A stretch of 64,000 nucleotides of DNA from Closterium sp. NIES-65 (GCA_948144175.1 CANXME010002010.1:496001-560000), one strand, 5' to 3'; counted from the first letter of the stretch, positions 33,951-45,750 are shown. Numbers and translations: made by a program. Notes: a model not told the origin generated them from the letters alone.

Positions 33951-35138
33951 CATCTAGGCGAGAGAAGCAGCGCCGCGCAGTGTGCGCCCTCCCGCACGTC
34001 TGTCCCTTGCGGCGACCAGTGCGGATGACGTACGTGCAGCTAAGGCTACCCCCCCCCCACCCCCGTGCTGAAAGTACCACTCACGAAGCTCCTGGGAGGA
34101 CTGAGGGTGCTGCGCACTCTGGCCAGTGCCAGAGCCTCCACGACCACCACCGCCGCCTCCACCACAACCACCACCGCCCCTGCCGCCGCCACGTCCACTG
34201 CCGCCACCACCACCGCCCCCACCCCGGCCACCGCCGCCGCCGCTGCCTCCACCACCCCCACCGCTGCCACTAGCCCCTCCAGCCCCGCCACCGCTTCCAC
34301 CGCCGCCACCACCCCCACCACCGCCTCCCCCGCCGTCACCCCCACCGCCCTTGCCTCCCCTGCCCTTGCCGCTGCGGCGCCCGCTGGGAGCGGACGCAGA
34401 GCCGACCTGCTCAGCACCAAGAAGGTCGACAGCAGCAGCAGAGGCGACAGAGGGGAGCAGGGGGGAGGGGGAACACCCCTCGAAGAAAGGGGTGCGGGGG
34501 TCGCCACGAGAGGCACCTACAGCTACAATACTCTTCTCAGCTGCAAGTAGTTCCTTCTCTAGGGCGGCAATGGTGAGCTCGGTGGGGCAGCGAGCTAGGA
34601 AGTGGTCCCTGACCGTACGCAGAGTGTCAGGGAGGCGGGTGACTAGGTGGTAGAGAGTGAGCCAGAGCGGGGGAGGGTTGGAGGCAAGAAACTCAGCGGG
34701 CATGGCTGCACGGAAGCGGGCATCACTAGTACGGAGGTGAGTGATGAGGTCAGCGACTGTCTGGAAGGCGGACAGGTCCGGGAACAGGTAGGGAAGGGAG
34801 AGACGGCCTAGTGCAGCTGAGGCCGGGGAGGAGTAGCGCGCAACTACAGCAGTGTACAGGGCCTGCGCAGTCTGATGCTGGCCAAAGTGCTCGCGCTCAT
34901 CGACTGGCAGGGAGTTGCGAATAGCAAAGCGGGCGTGGGCATCGCGAGTCTGCCACTGCGAGCGAGCAGTAGCGGCAGCAGTAGTAGCAGGAGCAGGGAC
35001 TGTGCCTAGTGCGTGATCGTACAGCGAGATATCCTCTCTGGCAGTGAGCTGGAGGAACAGGTGCAGATCATCGAGCCAAGTCTCAAACTTAATCGGGCGG
35101 CCCTCAGTATCGAACGAGAGAACTGTAGGGCTAGCCAT
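33951..35138 (-). pseudogene. gag region of Copia-C
   Basis: Starts MASPTVLSFDTEGRPIKF at 35138. Gag core, then EGCSPSPLLPSVAS, a Gly-rich tail (~34345-34128) and Cx13Cx3Hx4C (CTYVIRTG...C..AHTARRC, ~34037-33966). Very close to Copia-E Gag. Fossil. Confidence 0.87.
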
Positions 35139-35887
35139 AGCTGAAGCAGTAGCAGTGGCAGCAGTAGTAGTAGCAGGAGTAGCAGTAGCAGCAGTGGTAG
35201 AAGCAGTAGGGCGGCGCGACTCGGCTTGGGCGGCGCGGCTCGGCTAGGGCGGCGCGGCTCGGCTAGGGCGGCGCGGCTCGGTCGGGTCGCGCGGCTCGGT
35301 CGGGTCGCGCGGTTCGGCTCGGTCCTAGAGGGGCGAGCGCGGGGCCGGGTGGGGCTGCTAAGGGAGAGCGCGGGGCCGTCCAGGGCGAGGGCGAGGCCGG
35401 TCGGGGGCCGTTCGGGGCTAGCGCGGGGCCGTTCGGGGGCCGTGAGAGGCTAGCGCGGGGCCAACGGGGGCCTTAGGGGGCTAGCGCGGGGCCGAGGGGG
35501 GCCGTGAGAGGCTAGCGCGGGGGCCGCACGGGGCCATTCGGGGCTAGCGCGGGGCCGTTCGGGGGCCGTGAGAGGCTAGCGCGGGCCGACGGGGGCCTTA
35601 GGGGGCTAGCGCGGAGCCTGAGGGGGCCGTGAGAGGCTAGCGTGGGGCCGATCGGGGGCCGTGAGAGGCTAGCGCGGGGCCACACGGGGCCTTGAGAGGC
35701 TAGCGCGGGGCCGTAAGGGGCCTTAAGAGGGCGACGCGAGGGGCCGTGAGGGGCCTTAAGGGGCGACGCGAGAGGGCCTTAGGGGGCCTTAAGAACGAGG
35801 CGCTCGAGGCGCAGGAAAAAGGCGGCGCACGAGGGCGCGGCTAGCGGAAACGGTGGGCCCTAACGTTTCGGTCCTAGGTGAAACCTA
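35139..35887 (-). repeat. GC-rich repetitive leader of Copia-C
   Basis: On the plus strand GGCTAGCGCGGGGCCG-type units, 20-60 bp, repeated from ~35410 to 35700 with CGGCTCGG units at 35200-35320. No gene. Confidence 0.85.
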
Positions 35888-35901
35888 GGCTCGTAATACC
35901 A

Positions 35902-36037
35902 TGTCAGAATGAGAAACGAGAATGAATGACTAGAATGAGGGTTGGGTACAAATAGGTCAAACCTAACCCTAGAAATGTGTACCCACTATAGGCTAACCCA
36001 CTGTAGCCTAAACAAGTACAACATACAATGTTTGACA
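35902..36037 (-). repeat. 5' LTR of Copia-C
   Basis: 136 bp, followed on the plus strand by TSD AGGGG. Confidence 0.93.
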
Positions 36038-36095
36038 AGGGGGTGGTAACCCACCCACAGGATCGATCCAAGGGGATCGACCTGCTCTGATACCA

Positions 36096-36223
36096 TGACA
36101 AAATTAGAAGAAAGAAGAGGGTTGAACTAGCAGGAATGAGGATACAAATAGCATACCCTAGAAGGCTTGTACTCGCTATAGAGCACCCCACTACAGGCTA
36201 GAACATAAGATAACGTTCTGACA
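36096..36223 (-). repeat. 5' LTR of LTR-A2
   Basis: 128 bp; followed by TSD CAGTA at 36224-36228. Confidence 0.9.
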
Positions 36224-36228
36224 CAGTA

Positions 36229-37017
36229 CGTTGAACGCCGTTTAATCGTGGGTCGCTTGCAGCTGTCCCCGAAAACGACTTCTCTGGTAGGAGAAACCGC
36301 TCTCAAAACTGCCGGCCAGCTCGCAACAACTCCAAGCACGCAGCGTCGCACGAGTCGTATTCCGAGGTTACCGGCCCCGGTTTCCCTCGTCGCCTGCGCC
36401 CCACTTCTGCTAAGTGCGATATGGCCACTCCGCTTTTCGTTGCAGCCCGTAAGTGTCGGCGGGTCCGAAAATCCCGTCTGTCCACGTGCACTCCTGCCGA
36501 AATCTTCGATGACACGCCCGCCATGCAGTAAAAGCCGCTGCACTTCAGGTCGGGCGGGGCGACAGTTGACCCCGCATAATTCGGGCAATTCGCGTGTCGT
36601 CTCTCCTCGTCCACCGATATTTTCGGACGCAAAACTCCATTTGCGCCTGGTGAGTTCCCCAGCCGACTTTTTCTTCACAGCAGATCCGAAATTGTCGCCC
36701 ACAGTGACGCACGTTCCTTGTCGACAACTGCCGAGCCACACTCCGTGAGTCACGCGCGCAAAATGACGACGAGCCACCGTCGTAACTTGCCGCTTCAGAC
36801 GAACTCCGAAGTTGTCGCGCAGCTGTTGACCCAGGTCCGACGGCGTCAACTGCCACACACGTTGACGACTTCCGCAAATTTCGTGCAGGTGCCGACGCAG
36901 GTCCGCTGACGCTAGCTGCCTCACAAAATTCCGAAATCGTCGTTAAAACCGCAGCGGAATAGTAACTCACTTTTAATGTCGCGACAGCTACAGCTGTCCG
37001 TTGCCCGGGGGGATGGA
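36229..37017. other. Non-coding host DNA with recurring TCCGAAATTGTCG word
   Basis: No gene recognised. Variants of the word lie near 36466, 36499, 36622, 36686, 36808, 36876 and 36930. The open minus frame through here shows only the repeat-derived DNFG motif. Confidence 0.5.
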
Positions 37018-37021
37018 GGCC

Positions 37022-37154
37022 TGTCAGAACTTTATAGCTTACTTATTTGTGTAGGCTATAGTGGGGTATCCCATAAGGGGGTACAACCCAATTAGGGTTT
37101 CCTATTTGTACTCACTTCGTTCATAGTCATTTCATTCTCGTTCACTTCTTCTCA
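37022..37154 (+). repeat. 5' LTR of Copia-D
   Basis: 133 bp, TGTCAGAACTTT to CTTCTTCTCA. Confidence 0.92.
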
Positions 37155-37168
37155 TGGTATCGAGCAGG
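37155..37168 (+). promoter_or_regulatory. Primer-binding site of Copia-D
   Basis: TGGTATCGAGCAGG, identical to Copia-B. Confidence 0.8.
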
Positions 37169-37214
37169 TTCCCCTGTGGGAACTGTGCTTAGGGCCCACC
37201 ACCACTACCTTGAA

Positions 37215-37860
37215 ATTTTTTTTTTTTGCCCTAGCCGCTAGCGCGCCGCCCGCCCTAGCAGCCCGAGCGCCGCCTTAGCGCCCGCGCCCCGCTGCCCGCC
37301 CTAGCGCCCTAGCGCCCTAGTGCCCGCGCGCTGCCCACCCTAGCGCCCCGCTGCCCGCCCGTGCGTCGCCCTCAGCAGCCCGACGCGCCGCCCGTGCAGC
37401 CGCCCGTGCCGCCGCCCGTGCAGCCGCCCGTGAGCTGCCCGTGCGCCACCCGACATGCCGCCCGTGCAGCCGCCCGTGAGCCGCTCGTGCAGCCGCCCGT
37501 GCTGCCGCCCGACGTGCCGCCCGTGCAGCCGCCCTCAGCCGCCCGACGTGCCACCCGTGCAGCCGCCAGTGAGCCGCCCGTGCAGCCACCCGTGCAACCG
37601 CCCGTGCAGCCGCCCGTGCAGCCGCCCGTGCAGCCGCCCAACGTGCCGCCCGTGAGCCGCCCCAGCCGCCCGTGCAGCCGCCCGTGAGCCGCCCGCGAGC
37701 CGCCCGTGAGCCGACCGCCACGACGCCCGCGCCGCCCGTGAGCCCCCGCGTCACCCGAGCCGCACGAGCCGCCCGAGCAGCAGAGCCGCCCGAGTCGCCC
37801 GTGCCGCTGCGTGCCCGAGCCGCCCGAGCCGCTCGAGCCGCCCGAGCCGCCTGAGGTGCC
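37215..37860 (+). repeat. GC-rich repetitive leader of Copia-D
   Basis: Built on a 12-bp unit GTGCAGCCGCCC and relatives (37380-37700), then CGAGCCGCC units. No gene; frames remain open through composition. Confidence 0.85.
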
Positions 37861-37980
37861 GAGCTCCTGCTCCTGTGGGGCTGCTACTGCTCCTGGGCCG
37901 GCGGAGTTGCTGTGCTGCCGTGTTGCTGTGCTGCTGAGCGGCTCGACCCTTCCTGTCCGGTGAGACTGTCGGCTGCTATC

Positions 37981-39260
37981 ATGGCCACCCCTAGTGTCCT
38001 GGCCTTTGACGCTGAGGGTCGCGCCATTGACTTTGCGGTCTGGGTCGACGACCTGCAGCTGTACTTGCTATGCGATACGGTAGATGAATTTTCTCTCTTT
38101 GACTTTGTCTCTGGCGCTGTCCCTGCCCCTCCTGCTGATGCTGACCCCACTGTTCGCTCCAAGTGGGCCTCACGCGATGCTGCTGCACGTCTTGCTGTGC
38201 GTCGCCACCTCCCTTCCTCCGAGTGTGCACACTTTAGTCAGTGCAAGACTGCTCAGGCCTTGTACGACGCTGTAGTTGCGCGCTACTCCTCCCCTTCCTC
38301 TGCTACACTGAGCCGCCTCATGCTACCGTACCTCTTCCCTGACCTTGCTGCCTTTCCCACAGTCGCTGACCTCTTTACCCACCTCCGCGCTAGTGACACT
38401 CGCTACCGAGCTGCGCTTCCTGCTGACTTCTGCGCCGCAAACCCCCCTCCCATGTACATCACCCTCTACTTTCTCGTCACCCGTCTCCCTGAGTCCCTTT
38501 GTGTAGTTAGGGACCAGTTTCTCTCTGTCTGTCCCACCACCCTCACTGTCGACCTCCTCGAGAAGTCCCTGCTAGCGGCCGAGAAGAGCATAGTCGCTGT
38601 AGGGGCCTCTCGTGGTGACCATCGCACCCCCATCTTTGAGGGGTGTTCTCCTTCCTCCCTGTTACCCTCTGTCGCCTCTGCTGCTGCGGCCGACCTCGTT
38701 GGTTTAGAGTCGGTCGGTGCGGCGTCTGCCCCCAGCGGCAAGGGGGCAAGGGGGGCAAGGGAGCGGGTGGAGCTAGCAGGGGCGGTGGCGGAGGAGGTGG
38801 GGGCGGCGGGGGGAGTGGGGGTGGCGGTGGGGGTGGTGGCGGGAGTGGAGGTACTAGTGGCGGCAGTGGAGGCGGAGGTGGCGGCGGAGGTGGTGGCGGA
38901 GGTGGCGGTGGGAGCGGCGGGGGCGAGGGTGGCGGTGGCGGCGGTGGCGGCGGAGGCGGGGGTGGCGGTGGTGGAGGTTGTCGGAGTGGTTCGTCCCAGC
39001 GGAGCAGCACTGGGGGTGGTCAGCGCCAGCAGCACCAGCAGCAGCAGCAGCAGCAGCGCTCTCGCGACGTCCCCGCCCCTCAGCAGTTCCGTGAGTGGTA
39101 CTCGCAGCGTCAGCGTGGTGGGGCGTTTGGTCCCTGCACCTACGTCCTTCGCACCGGCGACCGCGAGGGTGAGCAGTGTGGGGGCACCCACACCGCCCGC
39201 CGCTGCTTTAGTCGCATGACAGACGCTTGGCGCCAGCAGTTTCCGGAGGCCTCTGAGATC
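37981..39260 (+). pseudogene. gag region of Copia-D
   Basis: Starts MATPSVLAFDAEGRAIDF. Gag core, EGCSPSSLLPSVAS, Gly-rich stretch (~38795-38985), a poly-Gln run near 39035, and Cx13Cx3Hx4C (CTYVLRTG...C..THTARRC, 39135-39206). Fossil. Confidence 0.85.
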
Positions 39261-42200
39261 CCCCGCTGGGGAGAGCTGTCTAGGGGTGGTGTAGCTACTT
39301 TTGATCTTGACTTTGATGCTATCCTTGCTGCCATATATGCTGTGACTGTTAGTGATGAGGGTGACTGTTACCGGTGTTTCCCGCCCGACCCGGGCATTGG
39401 TACTGCTGCTCTAGGTGCCAGTGAGGCTGCTGCTCTAGGTGCTAGTGCGTCTGTCTTCTCAGGTACTGGTGAGTCTGCACTCTTAGGTACTGTGTCGGCT
39501 TCGGCCTCTCACACCTTCACCCTGGACTCTGGGGCGTCTCGCTCCTTCTTTCGGGACCGCACCACTCTCACGCCGCTTAGTCGGCCGGTTGCGGTGTCCC
39601 TGGCTGACCCCTCTGGGGGTCCTGTCCTGTCTCATTTCTCCACAGTCCTCCCGTGTCCGGCGGCTCCCTCTGGCACCCTATCTGGTCTCTACCTCCCCTC
39701 GTTCTCTACGAACCTGGTGAGTGGTGCTGACCTACAGGATGCGGGTGTCCACCAGTTCACTCCTGCTCGTCAGCGGGTGACACACTGCACAGAGGCTAGC
39801 ACAGGTCGCCACCTGGCTAGGGTCGAGCCTGTACACACTGACCACTCCTTCTCCTCCAGGTGCTGAGTCTGGTAGGGTCCCTTCGTCTGGTCAGGTGTTT
39901 GCTGCAGCGTCCAGGTTTGGTCCTGAGTCTGCCCCCTGTTCGTGTCGCCGTCTGTCTCACGAGACCCTCCTCTGGCACCACCGCCTTGGCCACCCCTCTC
40001 TGCTTCGGCTCAGAGGCATGGCCTCCCGTCTTCTTGTGTCTGGTCTCCCCCGGTCCCTCCCTCCCCTACCTCAGGGCCCTGGCCCTGCCTGTGTCCCCTG
40101 TGTCGAGGGGCGCCAACGTGCTGCCCCTCACTCCTCCCAGTTTCCTCCGACAGAGGCTCCGTTGCAGACTCTTCACATGGACGTGTGGGGCCCTGCCCGC
40201 GTCCGTGGACTCGGTCACGAGCGCTACTTCCTGCTGGTGGTTGACGACTACTCGCGTTACACCACAGTCTTCCCCTTGCGCAGCAAGGGTGATGTCACTG
40301 AGGTGCTTATCGACTGGATCCGCGCAGCTCGTCTCCAGCTCAGGCAGAGCTTTGGCTCGAACTTTCCTGTGTTGCGTCTGCACTCGGACAGAGGCGGAGA
40401 GTTCTCCTCTGGCCTTCTGCGTGCCTACTGTCGTGCGCGAGGCATCCGTCAGACCTTCACGCTTCCGGACTCACCGCAGCAAAATGGGATTGCAGAGCGC
40501 CGCATTGGCATGGTCATGGACGTCGCTCGTACGTCTATGATGCATGCGGCTGCCCCCCATTTTCTGCGGTCAGGTACGCGGCGCATCAGATCAGCCTCCA
40601 CCCCAGGGTCTCCAGGCCGGAGACCTCCCCAGCCCTTCTGTGGACGGGGAAGGTTGGTGATGCGTCTGCGTTCCGGGTCTGGGGATCTCGGGCGTTTGTC
40701 CGCGACTTGTCTGCGGACAAGCTGTCCCCTCGCGCTGCTCCCTGCGTCTTCCTCGGGTTGCCCCCTGACGCCCCTGGGTGGCAGTTCTACCACCCCACCT
40801 CTCGCCGTGTTCTGTCCTCCCAGGACGTCACGTTCGACGAGTCGGTACCCTACTACCGCCTCTTCCCCTACCGCACTCCGTCCCTCCCCCCACCCCCGCT
40901 CTTCTTGGTACCAGGTCCCCCCCCGGTAGACCCCCTCCCCCCTCAGGGTCCTGCCCCTTCAGGTGTGTCCCAGGTAGACGCGGTCGAGCCTGTCGAGGTC
41001 ACTGGTGACTCTGGTGCTGCTGTGGGTGCTGAGCCTAGGGGTGCTGTGACTGGGGGTGCTGTGCCTGGGGGTGCTGAGCCTGGGGGTGCGGAGTCTGGGG
41101 GTGCTGAGCCTGGGGGTGCTGAGCCTGGGGGTGCTGAGTCTGGGGGTGCTGAGCCTGGGGGTGATGAGCCTGGGGGTGCTGAGCCTGGGGGCACTGAGAC
41201 TGGAGGTACTCCGCCTGGAGGTGCTTTGCCTGAGGGTCCTGAGCCTGGAGGTTCTTCGCCTGGAGGTTCTCCGCCTGGAGGTGCTTCGTCTCGCCGAGAG
41301 CCACTCTCCCCACAGGAGCTGCGTGAGTGGTTTGCACGGCGCTGGAGGCGTGCTGCTGGTGCTGGAGGTTCTTCGGCTGCTGAGGGTGCTGCTGCCGCGC
41401 ATCCCGGAGGTGCTCGTACTGTGGGTACTGGAGCTGCTGGGCCTGAGGGTTCTCCTGGAGCTGGTGCTGCTGAGGGTGTTGGCGCTGAGGCTACCGCTGG
41501 CGGTCCGACTTGTAGTGCTCCTGGTGCTGCTAGGAGTTCTGGGGCTACTGGAGGTGCTGCTGGAGGTTCTGGAGCTACTAGAGGTGCTGCTGGAGGTGCT
41601 GCTGGAGCGGGTACTCCTGCTGGGGGTACTGGTACTGTCCCTGCTGTTTCTGGCGTCGCCACGCCGCCCCGACCGTACTTCGTTCCGCTCCTGCAGCAGG
41701 TTCTTGGTCTTACGCCTTCTCCTGGTCCTTCTCCTCCTCCCTTAGAGGGTCCACCGCCTGTCCGGTCACAGTCACAGCTACAGCCTGCCTCCCCTTTGCA
41801 TGCTCCTTCTCCCTACACTGGTCCGACTGGAGGTCTTACAGAGCATCGTGAGCCTGCGTCCCGTCCTGCGTCGCCTATTCGTGCTGCACGCACTAGTGGT
41901 CGCGGTTCGCGTCAGCGTCCTCCTTCTGTCCCTGGCACGCACCGGATGTCTCTGCGTCCGTCTACTGCTCCTCTGCGTGCCCCTTTGCCTTCTCCTCCTG
42001 CTTCCTCTCTTCCTGCTCTTGCCGACCCGGAGTCGGACTCTCTTCGTGCTGCCTGTCCTACTATCACGCGTCTCCTTGCTACTGCTGTCACTGACCCTTC
42101 TTTCGAGTCTTCTGCTGCGTCCGCCCTTGTTACTGAGCTCGTCGACTTCGCTTCGCGCTGTCGTCTAGACTACGCTGCTAGTCTTGTCGCTGAGTCTGAG

Positions 42201-43929
42201 TCTGCCTGTTCTCCGTCCGTCGGGGGTGAGTGTGCCCTTGGCACGGACGTCCTTGAGGACAGGCAGGAGGCTTTTAGTGTCTGGCCGCCGCTTCACCTCA
42301 TCTCGCGTCTGTACTGCTCGCCCCTGAGGGAGACCCGGATGCACTAGACATCCCAACTCCGCGCTCCTACGCGGAGGCGATAAAGGGTCCCTACTCCTCT
42401 CAGTGGCAGGCAGCTATGGATGCAGAGATGGCTTCCTGGAAGTCCACAGGCACCTACGTTGACGCTGTCCCCCCTCCTGGGGCGAACATCGTCAGTGGCA
42501 TGTGGATTTTCTGGGTGAAGCGGCCGCCGGATTCTCCGCCTGTCTTCAAGGCGCGTTACGTGGCTCGTGGTTTCAGTCAGCGGCAGGGAGTTGACTACTT
42601 TCAGACCTTCTCTCCCACCCCGAAGATGACCACTCTTCGGGTACTGCTGCAAGTTGCTGCTCACCGTGACTACGAGCTGCACTCTCTCGCCTTCAGCACT
42701 GCTTTCTTACAGGGCAGCCTGCACGAGGAGATCAGGCTGCGTCGCCCACCTGGCTTCACTGGGTCTTTCCCTCCTGGTACCCAGTGGAGTCTCCGGCGTC
42801 CAGTCTACGGTCTCCGCCAGGCGCCACGTGAGTGGCACGACACACTGAGGACTACGCTGGCGGCACTTGGGTTTGCTCCTTCTACTGCCGACCCGTCGCT
42901 GTTTCTGCGCACCGACACCTCTCTGCCGCCGTTCTACATCCTCGTGTACGTCGACGACTTGGTCTTTGCCACTGCTGACACTGCTGGACTCGCCTACGTG
43001 AAGTCCGAGCTGCAGAAGAGACACACGTGCACTGACCTGGGTGAACTGCGCAGCTACCTTGGCTTGCAGATCACCCGGGACAGAGCACGCCGCACCATTA
43101 CCCTGACTCAGTCACACATGGTGCAGCAGGTCCTTCAGCGCTTCGGCTTCACGTACTCCTTGCCTCAGGCCACTCCTCTGCCTACTCGCCACTCGCTCTC
43201 AGCTCTGCCTTCGGATGAGTCCGTAGAGTCGAGTGGCCCGTATGCAGAGCTTGTTGGCTGCCTCATGTATCTGATGACCTGCACACGATCTGACCTTGCA
43301 TACCCTCTTAGCATTCTCGCACGCTATGTTGCTCCTGGGAGACACCGACCAGAGCACATGGCTGCAGCGAAGAGGGTGTTGCGCTACTTGTGCAGTACGT
43401 CGGGCATGGGGCTAGTGCTTGGAGGGCGCAATCCAGTGGTCCTCACTGGGCACGCGGACGCTTCTTGGGCTGACGACCAGGCTACGCAGCGGTCGTCACA
43501 AGGTTACACCTTCAGCCTTGGTTCCGGCTCTGTTTCGTGGCGGGCTACCCGCTCGTCTTCTGTCCTCGGCTCCAGTTGTGAGGCTGAGATCTACGCCGGG
43601 GCTATGGCTGCCCAGGAGCTTCGCTGGCTCACCTACCTGCTGACCGACCTTGGAGAGCCGCCTCGTTCTCCTCCAGTCCTGTACGTAGACAACAAGGCCA
43701 TGCTGGCCTTGTGTCGAGAGCAACGACTGGAGCACAGGACAAAGCGCATTGCTCTCCGCTACTTTCTTGCTCGTGAGCTACAGTAGCGTGGACAGTTGCG
43801 ACTTGCGTACGTGGCCTCTGAGGCCAACACTGCTGATGTCTTCACCAAGGCACTTGCGCCTTGTGATCATCAGCGCTTCTGCACGCAGCTGGGTCTTGTG
43901 CCTGTCTTGCCTCACTTGCTCACTTCTTG
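39261..43929 (+). pseudogene. pol region of Copia-D
   Basis: Protease LDSGASRSFF near 39525, GAG-pre-integrase HHRLGHPSLLRL near 39980, integrase (MDVWGPARVRG, HSDRGGEFSS) 40170-40560 onward, GAEPG-type linker 41023-41290, RT with YVDDLVFAT near 42950, RNase H (CEAEIYAGAMAAQELRWL) near 43585 to 43929. Fossil. Confidence 0.86.
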
Positions 43930-44143
43930 ACCTTGTTTGTACTTTCACATATATATACTCTTGCTCTTGCTTGCTTAGACTCTTGTATATCTATATATGT
44001 GATCTTGCATGTGAAGTGGCCTTCTGGCCTTTGAACTTGTGCTCGGAATATGTGGTGACTTTGTGGTCCACCCTGAGCTTTGCTTTGCTTTGCTTGACCT
44101 GTCTTGTGACCCCTTGTTCTCCCCCACTTTGCCTATGGGGGTG

Positions 44144-44275
44144 TGTCAGAACTTTATAGCTTACTTATTTGTGTAGGCTATAGTGGGGTATCCCATAGGG
44201 GGTACAACCCAATTAGGGTTTCCTATTTGTACTCACTTCGTTCATAGTCATTTCATTCTCGTTCACTTCTTCTCA
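44144..44275 (+). repeat. 3' LTR of Copia-D
   Basis: 132 bp, preceded by the polypurine end CCTATGGGGGTG. Confidence 0.92.
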
Positions 44276-44765
44276 AGGCCACGGTCGATCGCGACCGTTC
44301 GAGGCAAGGATCTGGCGGTGCCGAAGGAGTACCCGTAAAACCATGGCCACGAGGAGCAACTAACTCGTTCTCCTGGCCGGCCTACGCAACTCCTGGACCC
44401 CAAGACATCCTTCCTCGTCCCCCCCCCCCCCCAAGGGGTATTACACTCTAAAAAGTGGGGTGAGCTAGGAAAGTAGCTCTGATACCAGGTGTTATGAATG
44501 AACTTGCAGAGTGCGCAGTAAAACGAATATCGAGAATGAGAATTACAGAATGTCTGAATGAACAATGAAGTAGCGAGGCCTAAATAGGGAAAAGGCTAGC
44601 TAGGCGGGGAGGTTGGGCGAGGATGGCTCGGTGATGGTTGCGATTGGAGCGGAGGCCGACTCGGGAGTGGTTCGGTGCGACGAAATAGGAAGGCCAGGTT
44701 CGTCGCGTGACCCTCGGGATGGCCTCGCTAACGAGTGTCTTAGTAAGGATTTGTAAATCCTTACA
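44276..44765 (-). mobile_element. 5' end of a G-family LTR element: LTR, PBS and leader remnant
   Basis: LTR 44490-44765 (276 bp) matches the solo LTR at 8677-8952. On the minus strand it is followed, after two bases, by PBS TGGTATCAGAGC (44487-44476) and ~200 bp of leader with a 14-C run near 44430. The rest of the element is absent, so it is a truncated fossil; Copia-D borders it on the left. Confidence 0.75.
44490..44765 (-). repeat. 5' LTR, G family
   Basis: 276 bp; plus-strand ends TGTTATGAATG and AATCCTTACA with the same terminal inverted repeat GTAAGGATTT / AAATCCTTAC as the solo copy. Confidence 0.85.
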
Positions 44766-44972
44766 TTAAAGATATTATGTACTCGCACTAGGGGCACCAC
44801 TAAAGGGTAATTACCTTTCGGGTGACCAACATCGAGCCTGCTGACGTACACAGTCCGCCACGTGGCTTGATGATACCCATCAGATCTTTTGATATCCCCT
44901 GTGGTATCCGTCATCTCTCAGTGGTCACCAATACCCATACGGGGTAGCTATAAACTCTCTGCAGACTTCCTA

Positions 44973-45463
44973 CGGGCGCGTGTCTTTTGGTGTAGAGGTT
45001 AAAAAAAAAACTTCTGGCTGGTTACCGTTTTCGCTAGATTCGTCAATGGTTGTTAGCGATGGTCGTGTGTCCAAGTTCAAAGTTGATGAATTTGTTGGAC
45101 ACCGAACTGAGGTCGAATTTTGCGGCCACGTAAATCCAAACGTGTGTTCTTCTGCTAGTGCACAGTGAAATTTTCGTACTGCACGAAACAAAGGAATGAC
45201 ATCGTAGGAGGTTACTAAAGTCGGATTTGGTGACGAACTACGCTTCCTAGACAGGGTAACCTACGAAACATGGGCATGACTCGGGATTTACCGTACAAAG
45301 TCGAACTGTGATAGTCGAACTTCGTTGTGCCAAGTGCTTGATGTGAAAGATTAGCTGCGATTTGACCACAAAATTTTAGATGACCACAGGTCGACCAAAG
45401 TTCAAACTTGAAAAGTTGTGCAAAAATGATGAACTTGAAACACACTCCAAAAGACACGCGCCC
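44973..45463. mobile_element. MITE with GGGCGCGTGTCTTTTGG terminal repeats
   Basis: 491 bp between TA dinucleotides (44971-44972, 45464-45465). The left end CGGGCGCGTGTCTTTTGG pairs with the right end CCAAAAGACACGCGCCC, one extra C at left. No transposase. TA target duplication suggests Tc1/mariner-type mobilisation; the internal region also looks partly inverted. Confidence 0.7.
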
Positions 45464-45465
45464 TA

Positions 45466-45750
45466 ACTGGGAACCGAACATTTCAACGGCATGTACACCG
45501 TACGTACCGGATATCAGCAGATTTGAACGCGTTTTCTATCTGACGAAGTACAACCCTAGAAACCTCTCAACCCCCCCTCTCAATTCCTCCACGTACCTCC
45601 CAAACCTCGTAAGCTCACTCTACTTAGCGTTAGCAAGTTAGCGGAAATCTTGCGACCATATTTAGCAGTGCTCCTTACAGGTATGTCCTCGACCTATCTT
45701 AAGTAAACGTAGTTACAGTTATATGCATGATTTCACTGGTAAACCAGTGT
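45466..45750. other. Non-coding stretch
   Basis: AT-moderate, no gene, RNA or terminal repeat seen. Confidence 0.4.

Larger units (their letters stand above)
28787..36037 (-). mobile_element. Copia-C: Ty1/copia element nested in LTR-A2
   Basis: LTRs of 137 and 136 bp (28787-28923, 35902-36037), about two differences, perfect TSD AGGGG (28782-28786, 36038-36042). PBS TGGTATTACGAGCC on the minus strand at 35888-35901 is a more divergent tRNA-Met-like site. Gene order as in Copia-B. Fossil with about four breaks; young by its LTRs. Confidence 0.93.
27465..36223 (-). mobile_element. LTR-A2: non-autonomous LTR retrotransposon split by nested Copia-C
   Basis: Same family as A1, opposite strand. 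LTRs of 128 bp (27465-27592, 36096-36223) differ at about six positions and are flanked by a perfect TSD CAGTA (27460-27464, 36224-36228). PBS TGGTATCAGAGCAGG is at 36081-36095 on the minus strand. Without Copia-C it is ~1.5 kb with no gag or pol. LTR divergence near 5% makes it older than A1 and older than the Copia-C inside it. Confidence 0.88.
37022..44275 (+). mobile_element. Copia-D: Ty1/copia element
   Basis: LTRs of 133 and 132 bp (37022-37154, 44144-44275) that differ by about one indel. PBS TGGTATCGAGCAGG at 37155-37168. Flanks share AGGC (37018-37021, 44276-44279), a probable TSD of four matching bases. Same lineage as B, closest to it in Gag and pol. Fossil with about five or six breaks despite young LTRs. 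Confidence 0.9.
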
